Shown: positions 24,036-37,004 of the stretch, one piece after another
Numbering within the stretch: the first letter of the stretch is position 1
How the letters are laid out: the number at the start of each line of letters is the position of its first letter
Assembly (NCBI GenBank): GCA_013396995.1
Contig: VWZP01005252.1
Coordinates: 251,917 to 315,916 of the forward strand
Direction: 5' to 3'
Source of the DNA: Dicaeum eximium
Lineage: Eukaryota > Chordata > Aves > Passeriformes > Dicaeidae
DNA: 64,000 bases
Made by a program: the position numbers and the translations under genes
The notes under the pieces: model-generated
What the model was told of the DNA's origin: nothing
What the model saw: only the letters and a program-made list of their open reading frames with translations
Database searches by the model: none

Positions 24036-26589
24036 TGGGGTCACCTTGTCCAAATATTCCAGCAGCTCCCAGGGCTGCTCTCCACTGGGTTATCCACTGC
24101 ACAGCCAAGCTGTGTGCAGCAAGGGTTTGTTTTTTTCCTCCTCATTCTGATTGCTGAACATCTCCCACCAGGGAGGAGTCTTCTTTTACAGTTTAAACAA
24201 AAATCGTCAGACGCCACTTGCTCCAATTAAGGCTTCCAAGGAGGTTTGTTCTTCCTCCAGTCAATAGTGCAGGGATTAAAGGGAGCAAGCAGTGCTCCGA
24301 ACTCGTGGGGCTGCTCTCTTCTGCAGGAATTAGAGCTCAGCTCCACAGAGAGGCTCCACAGCTTTTCTTTGCCACCAGCCCTTTAGAAATCAAAATCAAA
24401 CCGAAAGGCGTTAATGCTGATTCTGCAGCTGCTGCGTTTGGGTTTGAGTTTCTAACATTGCACGCCCCAGGAAGCCTGGAAGTCTGAGCTGGCACTGCTG
24501 TGGCACACTGTAGATGGGTCTGGAGAGGAGCTCAGCACAGACAGCGGAGTGGGAGTGGGTGACACAGTCTCAGGTTACCCAGGAGCACTTTGGGGACGTC
24601 CATCTGAGGTGTCCCCAAGCACTGGGCAGAGTTACCAGATCTGCTCTGTTGAACCGCAACATAGCATCACAAAATCAAGTGATGTGAGGAGATCCACACT
24701 GCTGGGCCTGAGTCAGGTGCTGAAGGGTTTCAATACTCACACCTACAAGCTGTAACCTCAGAAAGCCCTGCCTGCATCCCCTCATGTTCCACCAGACCTC
24801 TGATTCCTGCTTAGTCCTATTGGGTCTCAGAAGGGCTTGAGGTCCTGGCAAGTAATGCAAGTCACAGAGTGGGGAAGACATTCCCAGGAGGTGCTGTCCC
24901 AGAGGTGCCAGTACTAACAGGTAAATAAATCCTCTGCCACTGTTGTGGCAGGCTTGTCCTCTGCAGAAAGGCTTGTCCTGGCAGGAAAGGGCATTCAGGA
25001 ATCTATGAGCTCCATGGGTTGCATCTTGGACTTGTTTCTAGTGAAATTAAGGGCTGAGAGAAGCCTGTTCTCACCATATTGTGTGTTCAAAGTTCTGCAC
25101 TAATGACAGAGCTTATCAACACCACTCGGGCAGAAAAACAGAAAAAGTATCTTGAGACACCATGCACAGGGAAGGTGAGGGCTGGGACAGTCTGGAGCGA
25201 GGGGGAGAGGGAGCTGTGCTGCTCTTGCTCCTGAGGTACCTCCTGGGTGCCCAATCTCCCACCCTGCCTGGGCTCTGTGACTGTGCCCTGCAGAGAAGTG
25301 GCTCTCAAATGGTCTCAGACTCTGCCCTGGGTCTCTGCTGGGTCTCTAGATGGAGAGCTCTGAGTGGAGGTTTCCCATGAGAGGCTTTTGCAATAGCTGG
25401 GACATGGCTGGGAGCTTTCAAACATCTTTCACTGTGTCCTGAGCCCATGCTCTGAAGGCAGAGTTCCATGGGGGTGGGCATTCTCAGCAAGAGTTCCTTA
25501 AGCATGGAGCACAGGGGGTTTGTCTTGTTGTACAAACCCACAGTTCCTGAGGTTGCACTGAGTAGGCCCTTCCTGAGGTGTCTGTCTGGAGGGCAGGAAA
25601 TGAAGATGAAGATGATATTTGGGAATATCAAAGCAGCACAGCTCCAGAATATTATATTTTGCCATTAGGCTCAAACCTCCAGGACAGAGAGCAGCCCTTG
25701 AGGCAGGGAGAGCTGCGTGTGACTGGTACATCTGATACTCTGAGGTTTCAGCCTCTGGGTCCCTCCTTCTCCTGGCAGCAGCAGTGAGCAGAAGCAGTTA
25801 CCTGGAGATTGATGGACTATTATGGATGTGCGTGTGGGAACCATTTAAAACAAGCAAGGAAAGCAGCAGTGTTCCTGGAGAAGGATCTACGTGAGATGAC
25901 AGTGCGATCTGGGAAACCCTCCCCTGCAAAAGCTACTTGAATTTAGATACTTTTTCATTTTAACCACTTTAATTTCTTTATGAGGGCTTTCACTTGAAAA
26001 AGTGGCAGCACCGACAGGGCTTGGAAAGATTTGTCTTCAGCCAATTTATTCTGCAGCACATTTATCATTTCATCAGTAATTTAAGCAGAAACACTTGATT
26101 GTGCATTCATTTATACAGCTCAGAGCTGCTTGGTTGTGTGTTACTTGGGGAAAGTGTGAGGACAGATCAACAGGGAAGGGGCAATGCCAGGGGTGTTCCT
26201 AAGAAACCTCTGCAAAGGTGACTGTGGAGAGGGGAAATGTCAGGAGCCCATCAGCTGGGTGAAACCAATAAAACCCAACTTCATGTAAAGCTTTTCCTCA
26301 TCACAGGCTAATTTAGTGTGAAGATGGCAGCACCACCCTTCCCTTCCCCTCCCTTCTCCAGGCTATTAGGGGTTTGTGAGGGGCTCCCAAGATCAAAGCT
26401 CCCTTGGTGATTTAATTGATGTGCAGCTGCTGCCTGTGAGTGGAGGGAGGCAGGAGCTCTGGGGAGGGAAGGGGAGCACGGGGACACACCACAGCCCTGC
26501 CAGAAGAAACGCTGCAGAAATCCCCCTGCCTCTGCCTGGCAGCCCTGGAGTTATTTATGCACACACATAAAGGGTTCCATGCATCCCAC
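24036..26589. other. Unique non-coding sequence
   Basis: No gene is visible. ORFs are at most 108 codons and lack motifs. I recognise no repeat family. The 25.9-26.1 kb part is AT-rich with nothing I can name. Confidence 0.55.
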
Positions 26590-26830
26590 TGAAATCCCTG
26601 TTATTTGTCAGTGAGATCCCCCCTCCCTCCTGCCTTAGCTAACATTTACAGTAAATCTGTTACACTGACCATTAAATCTGGAGCTGCCCTGAGCGATAGT
26701 TTCAATGGGTGTGTTGACAGCCCGAGTGTTAATAATGATGCAAACACTAACCTGTTTATTGATTTGCTTTTTGTACCCTTCATTCTAGCTCACTCCTTCT
26801 CACTCTCGGAGGAGAAATCCTAGAATTAGT
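26590..26830. promoter_or_regulatory. Candidate regulatory element
   Basis: It contains CATTAAATCTGG, GAGCGATAG, AGCCCGAGTGTTAATAATG, TGCAAACACTAACC (a forkhead-like TGTTTATTGATTTG lies just after it) and two or three retained CpGs. Weak, composition-based call. Confidence 0.25.
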
Positions 26831-28689
26831 AATCAGGTGACAGCTCAGAGCCCCCGTCTGTTCCCAGCAGTGTCATCCAACCCAAACTCCTGGAGATAAA
26901 TCACAGGTGCCGTGTTCTGCCTCTGCCAGCCATTCAATATACTGTTACTCAATGCAAGATGTAGTATTTGTCATTGGTGCCAGCAGATAGGAGGAGAAAA
27001 AAAAAAAAAAAAAAAGAAAGAAACATTAACACAGACGTGAAAAGCTTTTAACTTTGACAAGAGAAGCAGAGGGAAGTTTTACATTTAGCCCCTCCACGGA
27101 AGGCCAGTGCCCATCCATTAAAGCAGCTTGTCAGACGTTGGGTGTGGTAGAATGGAGCTGGGATCAGGATGCTGAGGGGAAATCTGACATTCTCATGGTG
27201 CTCCCTCCTCCTGCTGCCGGGTGGATGCCTGCCTACAGCACTCAGGAGCACGGCATTGGTGAAAGGCTTTTTGGGTTCCCACAAAAAATCTATTCAGGAG
27301 CCTCCTAGAAGCTGAGGCTTAGGTGGGTTTGTAGAGGGGGTGCAAACAGCAGTTTTGATTTATGCCCTGGGGGCCTGGGAGCCTGCTCAGACTGTGAGGG
27401 ACACAAGGGGAGCAGTGGCACAGCCCCAAGGCCCTGCTTGTCCTGTGCTGGGAAGCAGCTCAGCCAACTCACGTGCTTCTGAAACATTGGCCCCAAACCA
27501 CTCCTATCTGAGCTACCTGGCAGGGTCCCCCAGGCTGTAAAGGGTGAAGAGCTTTGCCAGCAGGGCCTGAGCAGGAGCCAGGAGCTCACATCTGCAGGGA
27601 TCAGCCGTACACCAAGCCAGGAGCTGCAGATGCTTTCCCGTGACGGGCTCCGTGTGACATCCAGCACCAGGCACCTCAGCTCTGCTGATGAGATGCACAG
27701 GCTGGGAAAGGAGAAGCTGGAGCTGACTGAAATCTGGGCTTCATGTTCCCCATCTAGCAGTGCTTTTTGACCTCTGGTTTTTATGGTCAGGGGAGAAACC
27801 TGCCCGTAAATAGGCAGAATTTATAGACCCTGCAGGGGCTCTGATATATTCCCCAGGAGCTGGGGCCCCAAAGGCTTTCAGTGACATTTATAAGCTTCAC
27901 TCAGTTGTCAGACCCCTCAGTTCCTTTTATTTCTGCTAAGTTTATAAGCTCTGAAAGAGCAGTCTGCAGTGTTTATTAACTGCACTGCAGAGCTGAAGAA
28001 AAGCAGCTGATCCAAAAGAAACACAATTCTACCTGTACCACTTAAACATGGTTCAAACCAAAGCTCCACGTTCTGTCTATTTTATCCTGTCTCCTAAGAT
28101 GCACCCATCAGCAAACAGATGGATGTGTGTTATTACAGAAAATAAAATTATGCCAGTGTTAAAAATCCTAATTGATGCCTTAATTCATTAGGAGGAACCA
28201 GAATGGAACATAACAACCAACCACTAAAAGTGGGAGTTTGTCAAGTCTTAAATATTAGTATCTATGTGAATATGTAAATGTGTCCATAAGGAGAAGCTAA
28301 AATCCAATGAAAATAAAATATGTTTAAAAGAATTGTACCATGCGTGTTTCAATATTTTTTAATTAGGGTCCTTCAGCTCTGTGAAACATCAAATTTCCCA
28401 GGGACAAGGGAACCTGTGGTGGCAGCCAGCAGTTTGGGAAAAAAGTGTTTAGTGCTGTAGTACATGGAAGTAGCCTCAGGACAGCAGGATCAGCCACTGG
28501 TTTTGACATATATAAAATAACTGTGCTCAAATTATAAATCCCAGGGTGTTTTAGACTACATGGTATGTCTGCAATGATTCTGAGGAAAACAGAGCTCTTT
28601 CCACAGTGGAATGGACACCCAGGTTTATTTCAGCTATTGGTGCAGAACAAAGCAGTGACAGATTCCTTGCCTTGATTTCAATAAATTGA
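26831..28689. other. Unique non-coding sequence
   Basis: No gene is visible. It holds an A19 tract at 26997-27015 and ORFs of up to 120 codons without motifs (27305-27667 minus). Confidence 0.55.
26997..27015. repeat. Poly(A) tract (A19)
   Basis: Perfect A19 homopolymer followed by GAAAGAAA. No retrocopy body recognised upstream. Confidence 0.9.
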
Positions 28690-28727
28690 AAGGGTGAAAT
28701 GCTGTGTACAAGATTAAGAAAAACTTT

Positions 28728-28830
28728 AATTAAGGATTTATTATGATTATTTATTTATTATTATTTATTTATTATTCATATATTTATTTATTATTTAATT
28801 AAGGATTTATTTAGTTAAGGATTCCCATGT
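28728..28830. repeat. AT-rich (TTTA)n-like simple repeat
   Basis: TTTATTTATTATTATTTATT-type sequence, bounded on both sides by the phrase AATTAAGGATTTATT (about 28728 and 28798), so the array may have expanded by duplication of a 65-70 bp unit. Confidence 0.8.
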
Positions 28831-31298
28831 AAGATTTCAGGACTCCTTTTTTTAAACTTTTAAATATTTTGTTTTTAGTTTCTTTTTACTTTTTTTCCTA
28901 ATAGGACAATATGCTAAATTTCGTTCATGGTGTTTACAAAATTGTAGAGCTGATTGTATTTGGGCTGGGCAGCTGTGAAGGAAGATTTAACATTTCTGAT
29001 TTAATCAAACATTTAGACGGGCTTGGACCCCACCTTTTGAATGTGGATGAGAGTTAAAGTTATTGACTTGGCTGAGCAGTGTTTTCCCTGTAGGAGCTGA
29101 GGTTTGGAGTTCTCAGGCTGGTAACAAAAATCATGTGATTTTAACAGAACAGAGGCACAGGAAGAAGAACCAGTCCAGAAGCTGGGGACTGGGAGGGATG
29201 ATGAAATAACAGGGTTATTTGTAGACAGAACTACTAGAAGTGGGAAAAGCACAGAAATAAAAGCAAAGCCCAAGAGGAACAGAAAGCACATGAAATGAGT
29301 GGAAAGGAGAACAAAGCCTCATCCTGTGAGACACAGGAGAAGGCCAATCTTAAATAATTATAGCAACAGTTTCACTTTAAAATCAGGATGTATATTTGTC
29401 GTGGCTCCTCCAACAGTGCAAGTCTCTCCTCCTCCCTTTCTTTGCACAGATTTCCCCAGACAATTCACAGTCCTTTCCTTCCTTTATTTATGTGGTTTCA
29501 TATTTCATGGCTTTTGGTTACTGTATTCCCATCATGATTTATGACCAAAGGGAGGAATTGCATCCAGGTGATGATCCAGTCCATTATCTCTAGGGAGATG
29601 CTGACCACTGTAGTGGAGCACAGAGACCTGTTGTACCACGTGATGGAGAACAAGCAGAAAAAGGAGGCTTCCAGGTTATGGGGGAAAAGCACAATTTTTG
29701 TAATTTGGACAGTTGGATACAAAAAAAAAAATTCCTTTTTCCTATTTTTCATCTTCCCGAATGGGATTATTATTAAAAAAAATATAGGAGACCAAATATA
29801 TTCAATGTGTTAACACCCAGCTGCCTTAGCTGAAATGACCCATTTTAAATGCATGATACAACGGGGAAAATCTGTCTCCATACCACCCTTGGCTGGGCTG
29901 AAGAATTTTTTCTTCCACTTTTTCCTTCCAGTTTTCTGCTTTGCCATTAATAAATCAAGATTTCTTGGCCCTGCTCTACACCTTCACAGCTTTTGCAGGT
30001 CATTAATACCAAGACAGGGCTGTTAATCTCCTGGTCCCAAGGTGCATCGAGCCACTTGCAGAGAGAGAGAGACTGGGACATGGTGGGACCATGCCCTCGG
30101 TCACAGAGCAGGGGGATGCACCCCAGGCCACATTAATTCCAGAAATGTCCCCCTGGGGCCTGGCCTGCCCATCCTGCTCTGGCAGCAGCTGCTGGTTTTG
30201 GGTGTGGAGCCTGGGGTAAAGCTCAGTGTGAGGTGTCTCTGCCCTGAGCCCCAGCGCTGTTACTGCCTGTGCCCTACTTCAGCAGTGGCTCTGCCAAGGA
30301 ATATCATCTCCTTCTCTGCTGTTATTGAGGTCTTATTCCCACTTGGGTTTCTTATCCAATTCAGCCCTCCTATCCCTAGTGGCGTGTAGGAGAGGCTAAC
30401 ACCCTTGCTTTATTTTTCAGGTCTCTTCCCATCAGTGAAGGGCAGGAACAAAGCTTGGCAATGAAAGGCAATTTCTCCTAACCCAGTGGGCGAGCACGGT
30501 GTGGTAAGAGTGCTTTTAAACAAAAAAAAAAAATCCAATAACTTCCATATAAATTGTCCAGGAGAGAAAACTTTGTGTTTTTGACATTTGTAGCTGTTTC
30601 AGCATTTTTCTGTGCGAGACGAAAAACTTTTGCATTGAGCAAAACACAGATTTATGATCAATAAAGCGAAGTTTAACAGTTTATAGGGGCCATACATTCT
30701 TTTTTCAAAAATCTGATATTAAAAACTATTTTTCCCTCCCAACCATGTGGGAAAGCTTCTCTGGTGTCACAGTTTCAGCATAGTAAAGCAGCTGGCAGAG
30801 CTCTGAGAATAACCACTGGATGGGGTTTCCTGCAGGACGAGTTGCCACCCAAGCCACCCCCTCTTGCCTCCATGGAGCCATGAACAATAAGAGCCCATGA
30901 ACACCTGGGTGTGGACCTTGAGCTCTGGGGCTGGGCTAGCCCTGTGCTTCAGAGAGTTTAGGAACACAAGGCTTTTGCAGGAACCTTTCTGGACCATAAA
31001 ATAAACCAGTTCCTAATAAGTCTCCCACAAGGCTCTGCAGGTCCTCCCACAGCACAAGATACAAGCAGAGGACAGGCAGCTGCTGCCAGACAGAGTCCCA
31101 AGGGGTTTGGGAACTGCTGGGACTGGGTATGTGTGAGGTTTCATTGCACTGCCTCGTGTCAGGTGCTCAGGGAGTGCTGGGCTGGCTTCTCCCCCTCTCT
31201 GCTCTGGTCCACAGGAGCATGGAGCAGGCAAATCCTCAGGTTTAGCCCACTTACCTTTACCTCTCTCCAACAATGCTCACCTCTGAAAGCATTCACGT
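28831..31298. other. Unique non-coding sequence
   Basis: No gene is visible. ORFs of up to 115 codons (for example 30042-30389) lack motifs. Short A tracts occur at 29719-29730 and 30521-30532. Nothing else can be supported. Confidence 0.55.
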
Positions 31299-31520
31299 GA
31301 TAGAAGCACAGAATGGTTTGGTTGGAAGGGACCTTAAAGCTCATCCAGTTCCACCAGACTGAGCTGCTCCAAGCCCTGTCCAACCTGGCCTTGAACATTC
31401 TCAGGATTGGGGCAGCCACATCTTCCCTGGGAAGCCTGAACCAGGGCCTCACCACCCTCACAGGGAAGAATTTATCCCTTATAGCTAATCTAAACCTACT
31501 CTCTTTGTCCCTTGTGCTTT
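31299..31520 (-). mobile_element. CR1 LINE, 5'-truncated 3' end, internally deleted
   Basis: The reverse complement of the CR1 3' end runs from GATAGAAGCACAGAATGG through GGAAGGGACCTTAAAGCTCA, CCAAGCCCTGTCCAACCTGG, AGGATTGGGGCAGCCAC and CACCCTCACAGGGAAGAA. The usual CCTGCCATGGCAGGGACACC block is missing, so about 30-40 bp has been deleted. The minus-strand frame retains a CR1 ORF2 C-terminal tail (RFRLAIRDKFF, then VRPWFRLPRE, then FKARLDRAW). Upstream ORF2 domains are absent. Confidence 0.93.
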
Positions 31521-32599
31521 CCACTGTAACAAATGTGCCAGGTTCTGTTGCAGGAATGCTGAACATACTAGAAAACAGAGAAGACTCTTATTCTCCAATG
31601 AAAAGACCACTGCAATTGATTGTTTATATATTCTACCAGAAAATCACATCCACAGGCTGCCTGATAAAAGCTATTTGAACTTGGTTTTATACACAAAATT
31701 TAAGGTGTAATTTTGAGTATAAAACTATGACGTATAGGGACAATTTTGTTGTTATTAAAACCAACAAGGGTTATTAGATTTATTGTAGAGCTAGGGAGGT
31801 GAGGTAGTTCTTATTTTATGCTCCTGATTCCCTGATTATGCAGTCTCAGAGATTCCTGAATCTGAAGAAAAGTGTAAGTGCTCATGTTGCCCTTATCTCT
31901 TCAACATGTTCCTCTCTGTAAAGGACAATCTCAACACAAGACCTACAGTGGAAAAATAGGAAAGTGTCCATTACCTGAAGAAGGCAGGGATTTAGCCTTT
32001 TTTTTTTTCTTCTACAGAGCATCTGACTAAGCCAATAAATTTGTTGAGGAGGTAAATTGGACTAAATAATCCCCAGGTTCTGCACTGAGGATGGTGTTGC
32101 AGCACAACCACACTGGCCGCATCCTCTTCTTCCCACGATTTGCCTTGAAATTTATCACCCAGTTGTGAGCTTTTTGCGTAAATCCCCAGTGAATTGATGG
32201 GAGAAGGGAATCTGGCTGAGGTTTATATGGTGGGTCTTAAACCTTTAAACACTGGTGGCAGCACGGTCCCCATAAAGCTGAGCCTTGGGGAATTTATTTA
32301 CACATGGGCAGCTGGGACGTGTGGAAAATTGGACTGAAGCAAGTGGGAGCTCAGAGCTGAGCAGTGGAACTTGACTAACAGCATGCCATGATTTCTGTGG
32401 GGTGTACAGCCATTTTCACTTGATTAAATAAACTCGGTTCTTGGCATGTCTGAAAAGCAGCTGTTAGAGCTTTCTGTCTAAGAGCTTGCAAGGTTTTGCA
32501 TTTCTTCTGATGAGAAATTTACACTTAGAAGACTAAAGGATCTCCAAAGCGATGTTTTCTGAAGCAGATAGTGCCATTATGAGTCTCTTAAGCACTTGC

Positions 32600-33000
32600 A
32601 GTGAGTATCTGAGCTGAGCAGCATCTCCTGACTGACAAAGCCAAAGCAACTGTTACAGAATTATGACTGGAGCATATATAATGTTTGTGTTTAACAAGAT
32701 GACAGAAATGCCACCTTAGTAAAAACTGATTATGGTTACAGCTGAACAATTCACATCATGCAAGATTTATAATATTAAGGTTATGCAATCATCTAATCGG
32801 AGAGACAAGCCTTGAGTAATAATATGAAATGCATGTACTTCAATCTGCAGCACTGGATTCATTGCTGTTTTCTTATTAGCTCATGCCAGCATTAGGGCTG
32901 CATTATCCATTTCACCATAGTCTAATTCAGCATTTCCATCTGAAAACATATGCACAATAAGTGATCTATGCCAAACAGGGAAATGGAGACAAGGCCATTT
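32600..33000. promoter_or_regulatory. Candidate conserved regulatory region
   Basis: Long AT-rich sequence with many factor-like cores: GAATTATGACTGG, TGTTTGTGTTTAAC (forkhead-like), GGTTATGCAATCATCTAATCGG, AGTAATAATATGAAATGCATG and CTTATTAGC. No long ORF occurs in this interval. Judged by texture alone. Confidence 0.3.
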
Positions 33001-33407
33001 GAGTGACTTCACGGCTATAAAAACATACATAATCTGTATGTCTTTCAGCAATTCTCAGTACTTTTTACTACATTTCTTTGCATGAAAAGTTTTCCCAAAA
33101 TAAAGGAAAAAATAGAAATTGCTCCTTCTCTTCCCTGGAGAACAATACTTTGGGGGTGGAACCAGAGTGGGAATCCAATATGTGAATTTCTCATCTTGGA
33201 AGTGGGAATATCAGATCATTTTATTAGTGCTGTGCCAGCTCACTGGGAAGTGGCTCATAATAGGAGAGAATTACTTGAAATATGCATCAACCAGCCCAGA
33301 TAAAATTGGTAATATTTATATGGAAAAGGAATCTCTGTTTTTTCTTAGAAGTGAGATATCTCAGATACTTTCCAAAAATCAGATGTTTTTCATCCAACAA
33401 ATAGCAG

Positions 33408-33451
33408 CACACACACACACATATATATCTATGACAATATATGTATATATA
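33408..33451. repeat. (CA)n/(TA)n compound microsatellite
   Basis: About six CA units are followed by ATATATAT and further AT-alternating sequence (ATATATGTATATAT). Confidence 0.88.
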
Positions 33452-34281
33452 AACTCTAACTGGTAAATTACTGTACAGGACAGTCATAGTGTAATTCAGG
33501 TTAAAAATATGCTGTTTTGGGGCTGATGAGTTCAGGCATCGTATTTCAAAAGCACATATTATAAAAGTTGACAAGTGTTTATAATGCAATAATCAGACTA
33601 ATTGACTGAGATCCCTGATTAAAATGAGACTTTTCATGCAAAGCTCAGACTGAGATTCCCTCTGAGCTGAGTTAATTTTCCAGAGCCTGTGCAGACTTTG
33701 GTCCTGTGAGGCTCTGGGGTCTTGGGACATCAGGCAGTCCTGGGAGGATGGGGGATTTCACTGAACCAAAAGTTCTGGTAATTTGTTGTTAAGATCCCTG
33801 TACATGCAGGTGGATTCATCAGACTCCTGCAACAATCACAATTCTCAGGGAAAAAAAAAAAAAGCAGAATTTCAAAGGTAAACAGAAGGCATTTGTGTGC
33901 TGGGGTCTGATTTATTATACACACTATATATAGCTGTCATTAAATGAGCAGGCTAACGTGCAACTATTCATCATGGGGGGAAATGAACAGGCCATTCTCT
34001 GCTTGCCTGGAATGGTTCATATTTCTGGAAACTAAAAGCAGTGTCTAGGAAAGGAAAGAATGCCTAAAATGCCGTAAGATATTTGATTTATTCTCTTCAG
34101 GCATTGCCTCTCCCTCTTCCCTGTGTCCCAGAGTATTATTCAAGTCAATCGATCTTAGAGACTATTTCTAGCAAGCCCAGTTTTTCCCCAAATTCCCTGC
34201 TAAAGACCTTAATCTGCCCCCTTTTGTTGTTATTGTCATTAAAATAGGCTCAAATCAGTCCACAGGGTTTTTTGTTTGGTT

Positions 34282-34282
<1 letters not shown>

Positions 34283-34328
<46 letters not shown>

Positions 34329-34346
34329 TTTTTTTTTTTTTTTTTT
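34283..34346. repeat. Long poly(T) tract, T45-G-T18
   Basis: The longest homopolymer in the window: 45 T, one G, then 18 T. On the minus strand this reads as a 64-nt A-rich tail, so it could be the tail of a retroposed copy lying to the right. However, I find no AATAAA within 40 nt upstream on that strand and no target-site duplication. Confidence 0.93.
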
Positions 34347-35503
34347 ACTTTGAAGGTACATTTTGATCTAAGGAAAACAATTCATCTCCTCACTTGTGTT
34401 ACCAGCAATTCACTTACGAGTCTGCATACGGTAAAGTGCAATATCCTTTCGGGTGCCAGCTAAAGCAATTCTCAGCTTGCTGTTTAGTTACACAAGAAAC
34501 AGAAAATAAGTGATGCTGCCTGACCAAAACAGCTCCCTGAGTGCTGAGTCAGGGATATGACTAGAAATACTCAGATTCCTCTTAGCAACAAATAATTGTT
34601 GAAGAAATCCAGGAATAATTTTAATTAATGAATAAATATGATTTTGAACTATTTGTGGCTACAAAGTGACGCATTATTTAATGAACTAGGAGAAATGTCT
34701 AATACAACCTAAAAATTGCAATCTAAATAGTTGTTTCAACAGAAAATTGGAATTTAGTTAGGTTACGCCTTTCATGACAAGACTCCCTTGACACAGATGC
34801 GTGGCTTTTCTCACTAAAATATGCAATGCTTCTGGCTGAAATGAAATGAAATATTTTGGTTTTCAGGAGAAAAAATGTTCAGTATGTTAGGCTGAAAACT
34901 CAACGTTTTCCAGGACGTTTTGTAAGTCTCAGATCCCAATTTTGGCTGTCAATTCACTTATCGTTCAGTTGTGCAATTCAAATAAAATCCTCTCTGGAAT
35001 GAGACAGGGCTCTGTGCTAACACTGCAGGGTTTTACATGGAGTGGGATGAGGAGGCAGCAGGGCAGGATCATGTAGGGTCTCACCCTACCCCAGCTTCTC
35101 CAGCAGATCCCTGGAGCAGCCAGCCCAGCACAGCATGCAGAGCTGTGCTGATTTTTGGAAGGATTTTTGGTGTCACCCAGCCAGAGAGAGCTGGGGGACA
35201 TTACACTCCAAGCACTGGCCACCCCATGGACGATCAACTCTGATTTTTCCTGCCAGCTCTGCCCTACACTCATCCTCAGCTTCAAGGCTTTGGGGTTGTT
35301 TTTGTCTTTTCCAGCTTGGGGAAGCTAAGGGAGGGGAAGGGGGGACAAGGAAACCCTCTAAAAGCCAAAGTGCCCCCCAGGGCTGTCCATCCCGGGCAGG
35401 GAGATGAAAGGCTCTGCTGTGGGACAATGGGGTGTGTGGGTGTCTCTGTCAAAGCCGCTGACACCCAGGGCTGAGCTGCACAAAACACCCGAGGTCGGCA
35501 GGG

Positions 35504-35538
35504 ATAAAAGCAGCCACGGCCCTCAGGGCTCTGCTTTC
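35504..35538 (+). promoter_or_regulatory. Possible TATA-type core promoter
   Basis: ATAAAAG at 35504-35510 sits in locally CpG-bearing sequence (GAGGTCGGCAGGG upstream, CCACGGCCCTCAGGG downstream). A CTGCTTTCTGCC start-like region lies at the canonical 28-35 bp distance. About 25-30 bp further, a CAG/GTGAGG 5' splice-site match follows at 35564/35565. The coincidence is suggestive, but such motifs also occur by chance. Confidence 0.2.
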
Positions 35539-35945
35539 TGCCCTGTTGGGCGAGTTCAAGGCAGGTGAGGCACAGGCAGGAGTAGCTTCCCCCACGGCTT
35601 CTCAGAGTTCTGCTCCTGGTTCCTCCTTCTGTAGGTGAGGAAGGGTCTCAGGTGTCACTTGGCATCGACTCTGGTTCCTCCACCCAAGCCCTCCCAGCCT
35701 CCCCAGAGTGCCCTTCAAAGAGCAATCTCTGCTGTGCCTTTTCTAGAATAGACAAAATTCAAACTGCTTCTTCTTGACTGTGCAACTTCTTCATTTCACT
35801 CTGGTTTGAGCTGGTGAGTTAAAACACACACCTGAACACGGCAGCCCACACAGGCAAGGATACATGTGGAGGAAGGTAAGGCACCCAGATTTAATTGCAA
35901 TTAGGGCTTTTCCTGCAGCTTCACAGCCTTTCCTGGCTGTACATG

Positions 35946-35961
35946 CACACACACACACACA
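35946..35961. repeat. (CA)n microsatellite
   Basis: Eight perfect CA units followed by AACACATCC. Confidence 0.9.
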
Positions 35962-37004
35962 AACACATCCCAGAAACAGCTCCAGAGCTTAACCACAATG
36001 GAATTACTTATCAGCAACAAAAATCCAGACAAAAAAAATCAAGGTGTTTTGTTCAGGGCTTGGGTTGGGAAAAGAAAAGGTCAGGATGCTGACTAACAGA
36101 CTATTTTAGGATGTAACTGATGCCCTTAGAAGTGTGTTCCACCCTTCCCTATTCTATTCTCTCACCCACCCCCACCTAAATACAAAATAACCTGCAATCC
36201 AATTAGTGCTGAGTGTGTACGAAGCAATCACATTTAATAAACAGAGCTGGTAGGTTTTAAAAAATAAAGCCTTGTCCATGACCTTTTCTTAATTTTGTTG
36301 GATATAATCTGAAATTCTGCTCTATTTATTTACGCTTGCAGTTTAATTAGGGCTGGTTATTTTACCCCAGCTACCTGCTCGCAGGCACGTAGGGGAGCTC
36401 ACACTCACAGTGCTCCTGCACAGCTCCTCTGCCATCCCCAGGAGCTGCTGGGCTGAACTCCTGTCACACACGCCCTCAGCAGATTAATAATGACAGAGTC
36501 AGTGTGAGTGAGTGTGAATAACATGCCCTGGTAACAAGTCAGGAGCATAGAGAGGGATTTGTGTCTTTTAAATGGATTTGAGACAGCAGCGTGGAGTTTT
36601 CTTTTTTTTATTTTTTTTCCCCTGTTTCAGTTCTGATTTGCTCTTCTTCCACAGCCATCACTTCATTCCATGGAGAGGTGCCACAGAACGCTCTCTACTC
36701 GCTATACAAAGAGGAGTGATCCCCTCTGAGCCCTCTTTTTAATTCTTTGAGAGTAGACAAAGCAGAAAAGAACTGACAGAAGCAGCATGAACAATAAGCT
36801 GTGTTTTCCAGAATCGATAGTGAAAACCAGGAAATTTTTTGGTTGAGGCAAGGGGTAGAAGAAGAAGAAGAAGGTGGCTTTGAAGAGGGGCCAGAGAGAG
36901 GATTTTGTCTGGCGTCTTTAGGAGGTGGAAGACAGAATTAAATATCAGCTTGTGACACACTGGGTCCAGTGGTTAAATCCATCATGTTCCACCATGGAAT
37001 TGTG

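Larger units (their letters stand above)
31521..34282. other. Unique non-coding sequence with one candidate regulatory block
   Basis: No gene is visible. It includes an AT-rich structured region (about 32600-33000, annotated separately) and a CA/TA microsatellite at 33408-33451. Confidence 0.55.
34347..37004. other. Unique non-coding sequence with a possible core promoter
   Basis: No gene is established. Just right of the poly(T) tract, 34405-34465 carries three CpGs in a compact segment (TTACGAGTC, CATACGGTAAAGTGC, TTTCGGGTGCC). A TATA-type promoter candidate lies at 35504-35565. The (CA)n run at 35946-35961 is the only other simple repeat. Confidence 0.5.

Noticed and set aside
31159..31566. 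135-codon minus-strand ORF as a gene
   Set aside because: Its core is the CR1 ORF2 C-terminus and its ends are flanking sequence.
34347..34480. A microRNA resembling the TATTGCAC seed family near 34435 (minus strand)
   Set aside because: Only a short seed-like match is present, and I could not see a convincing hairpin around it.
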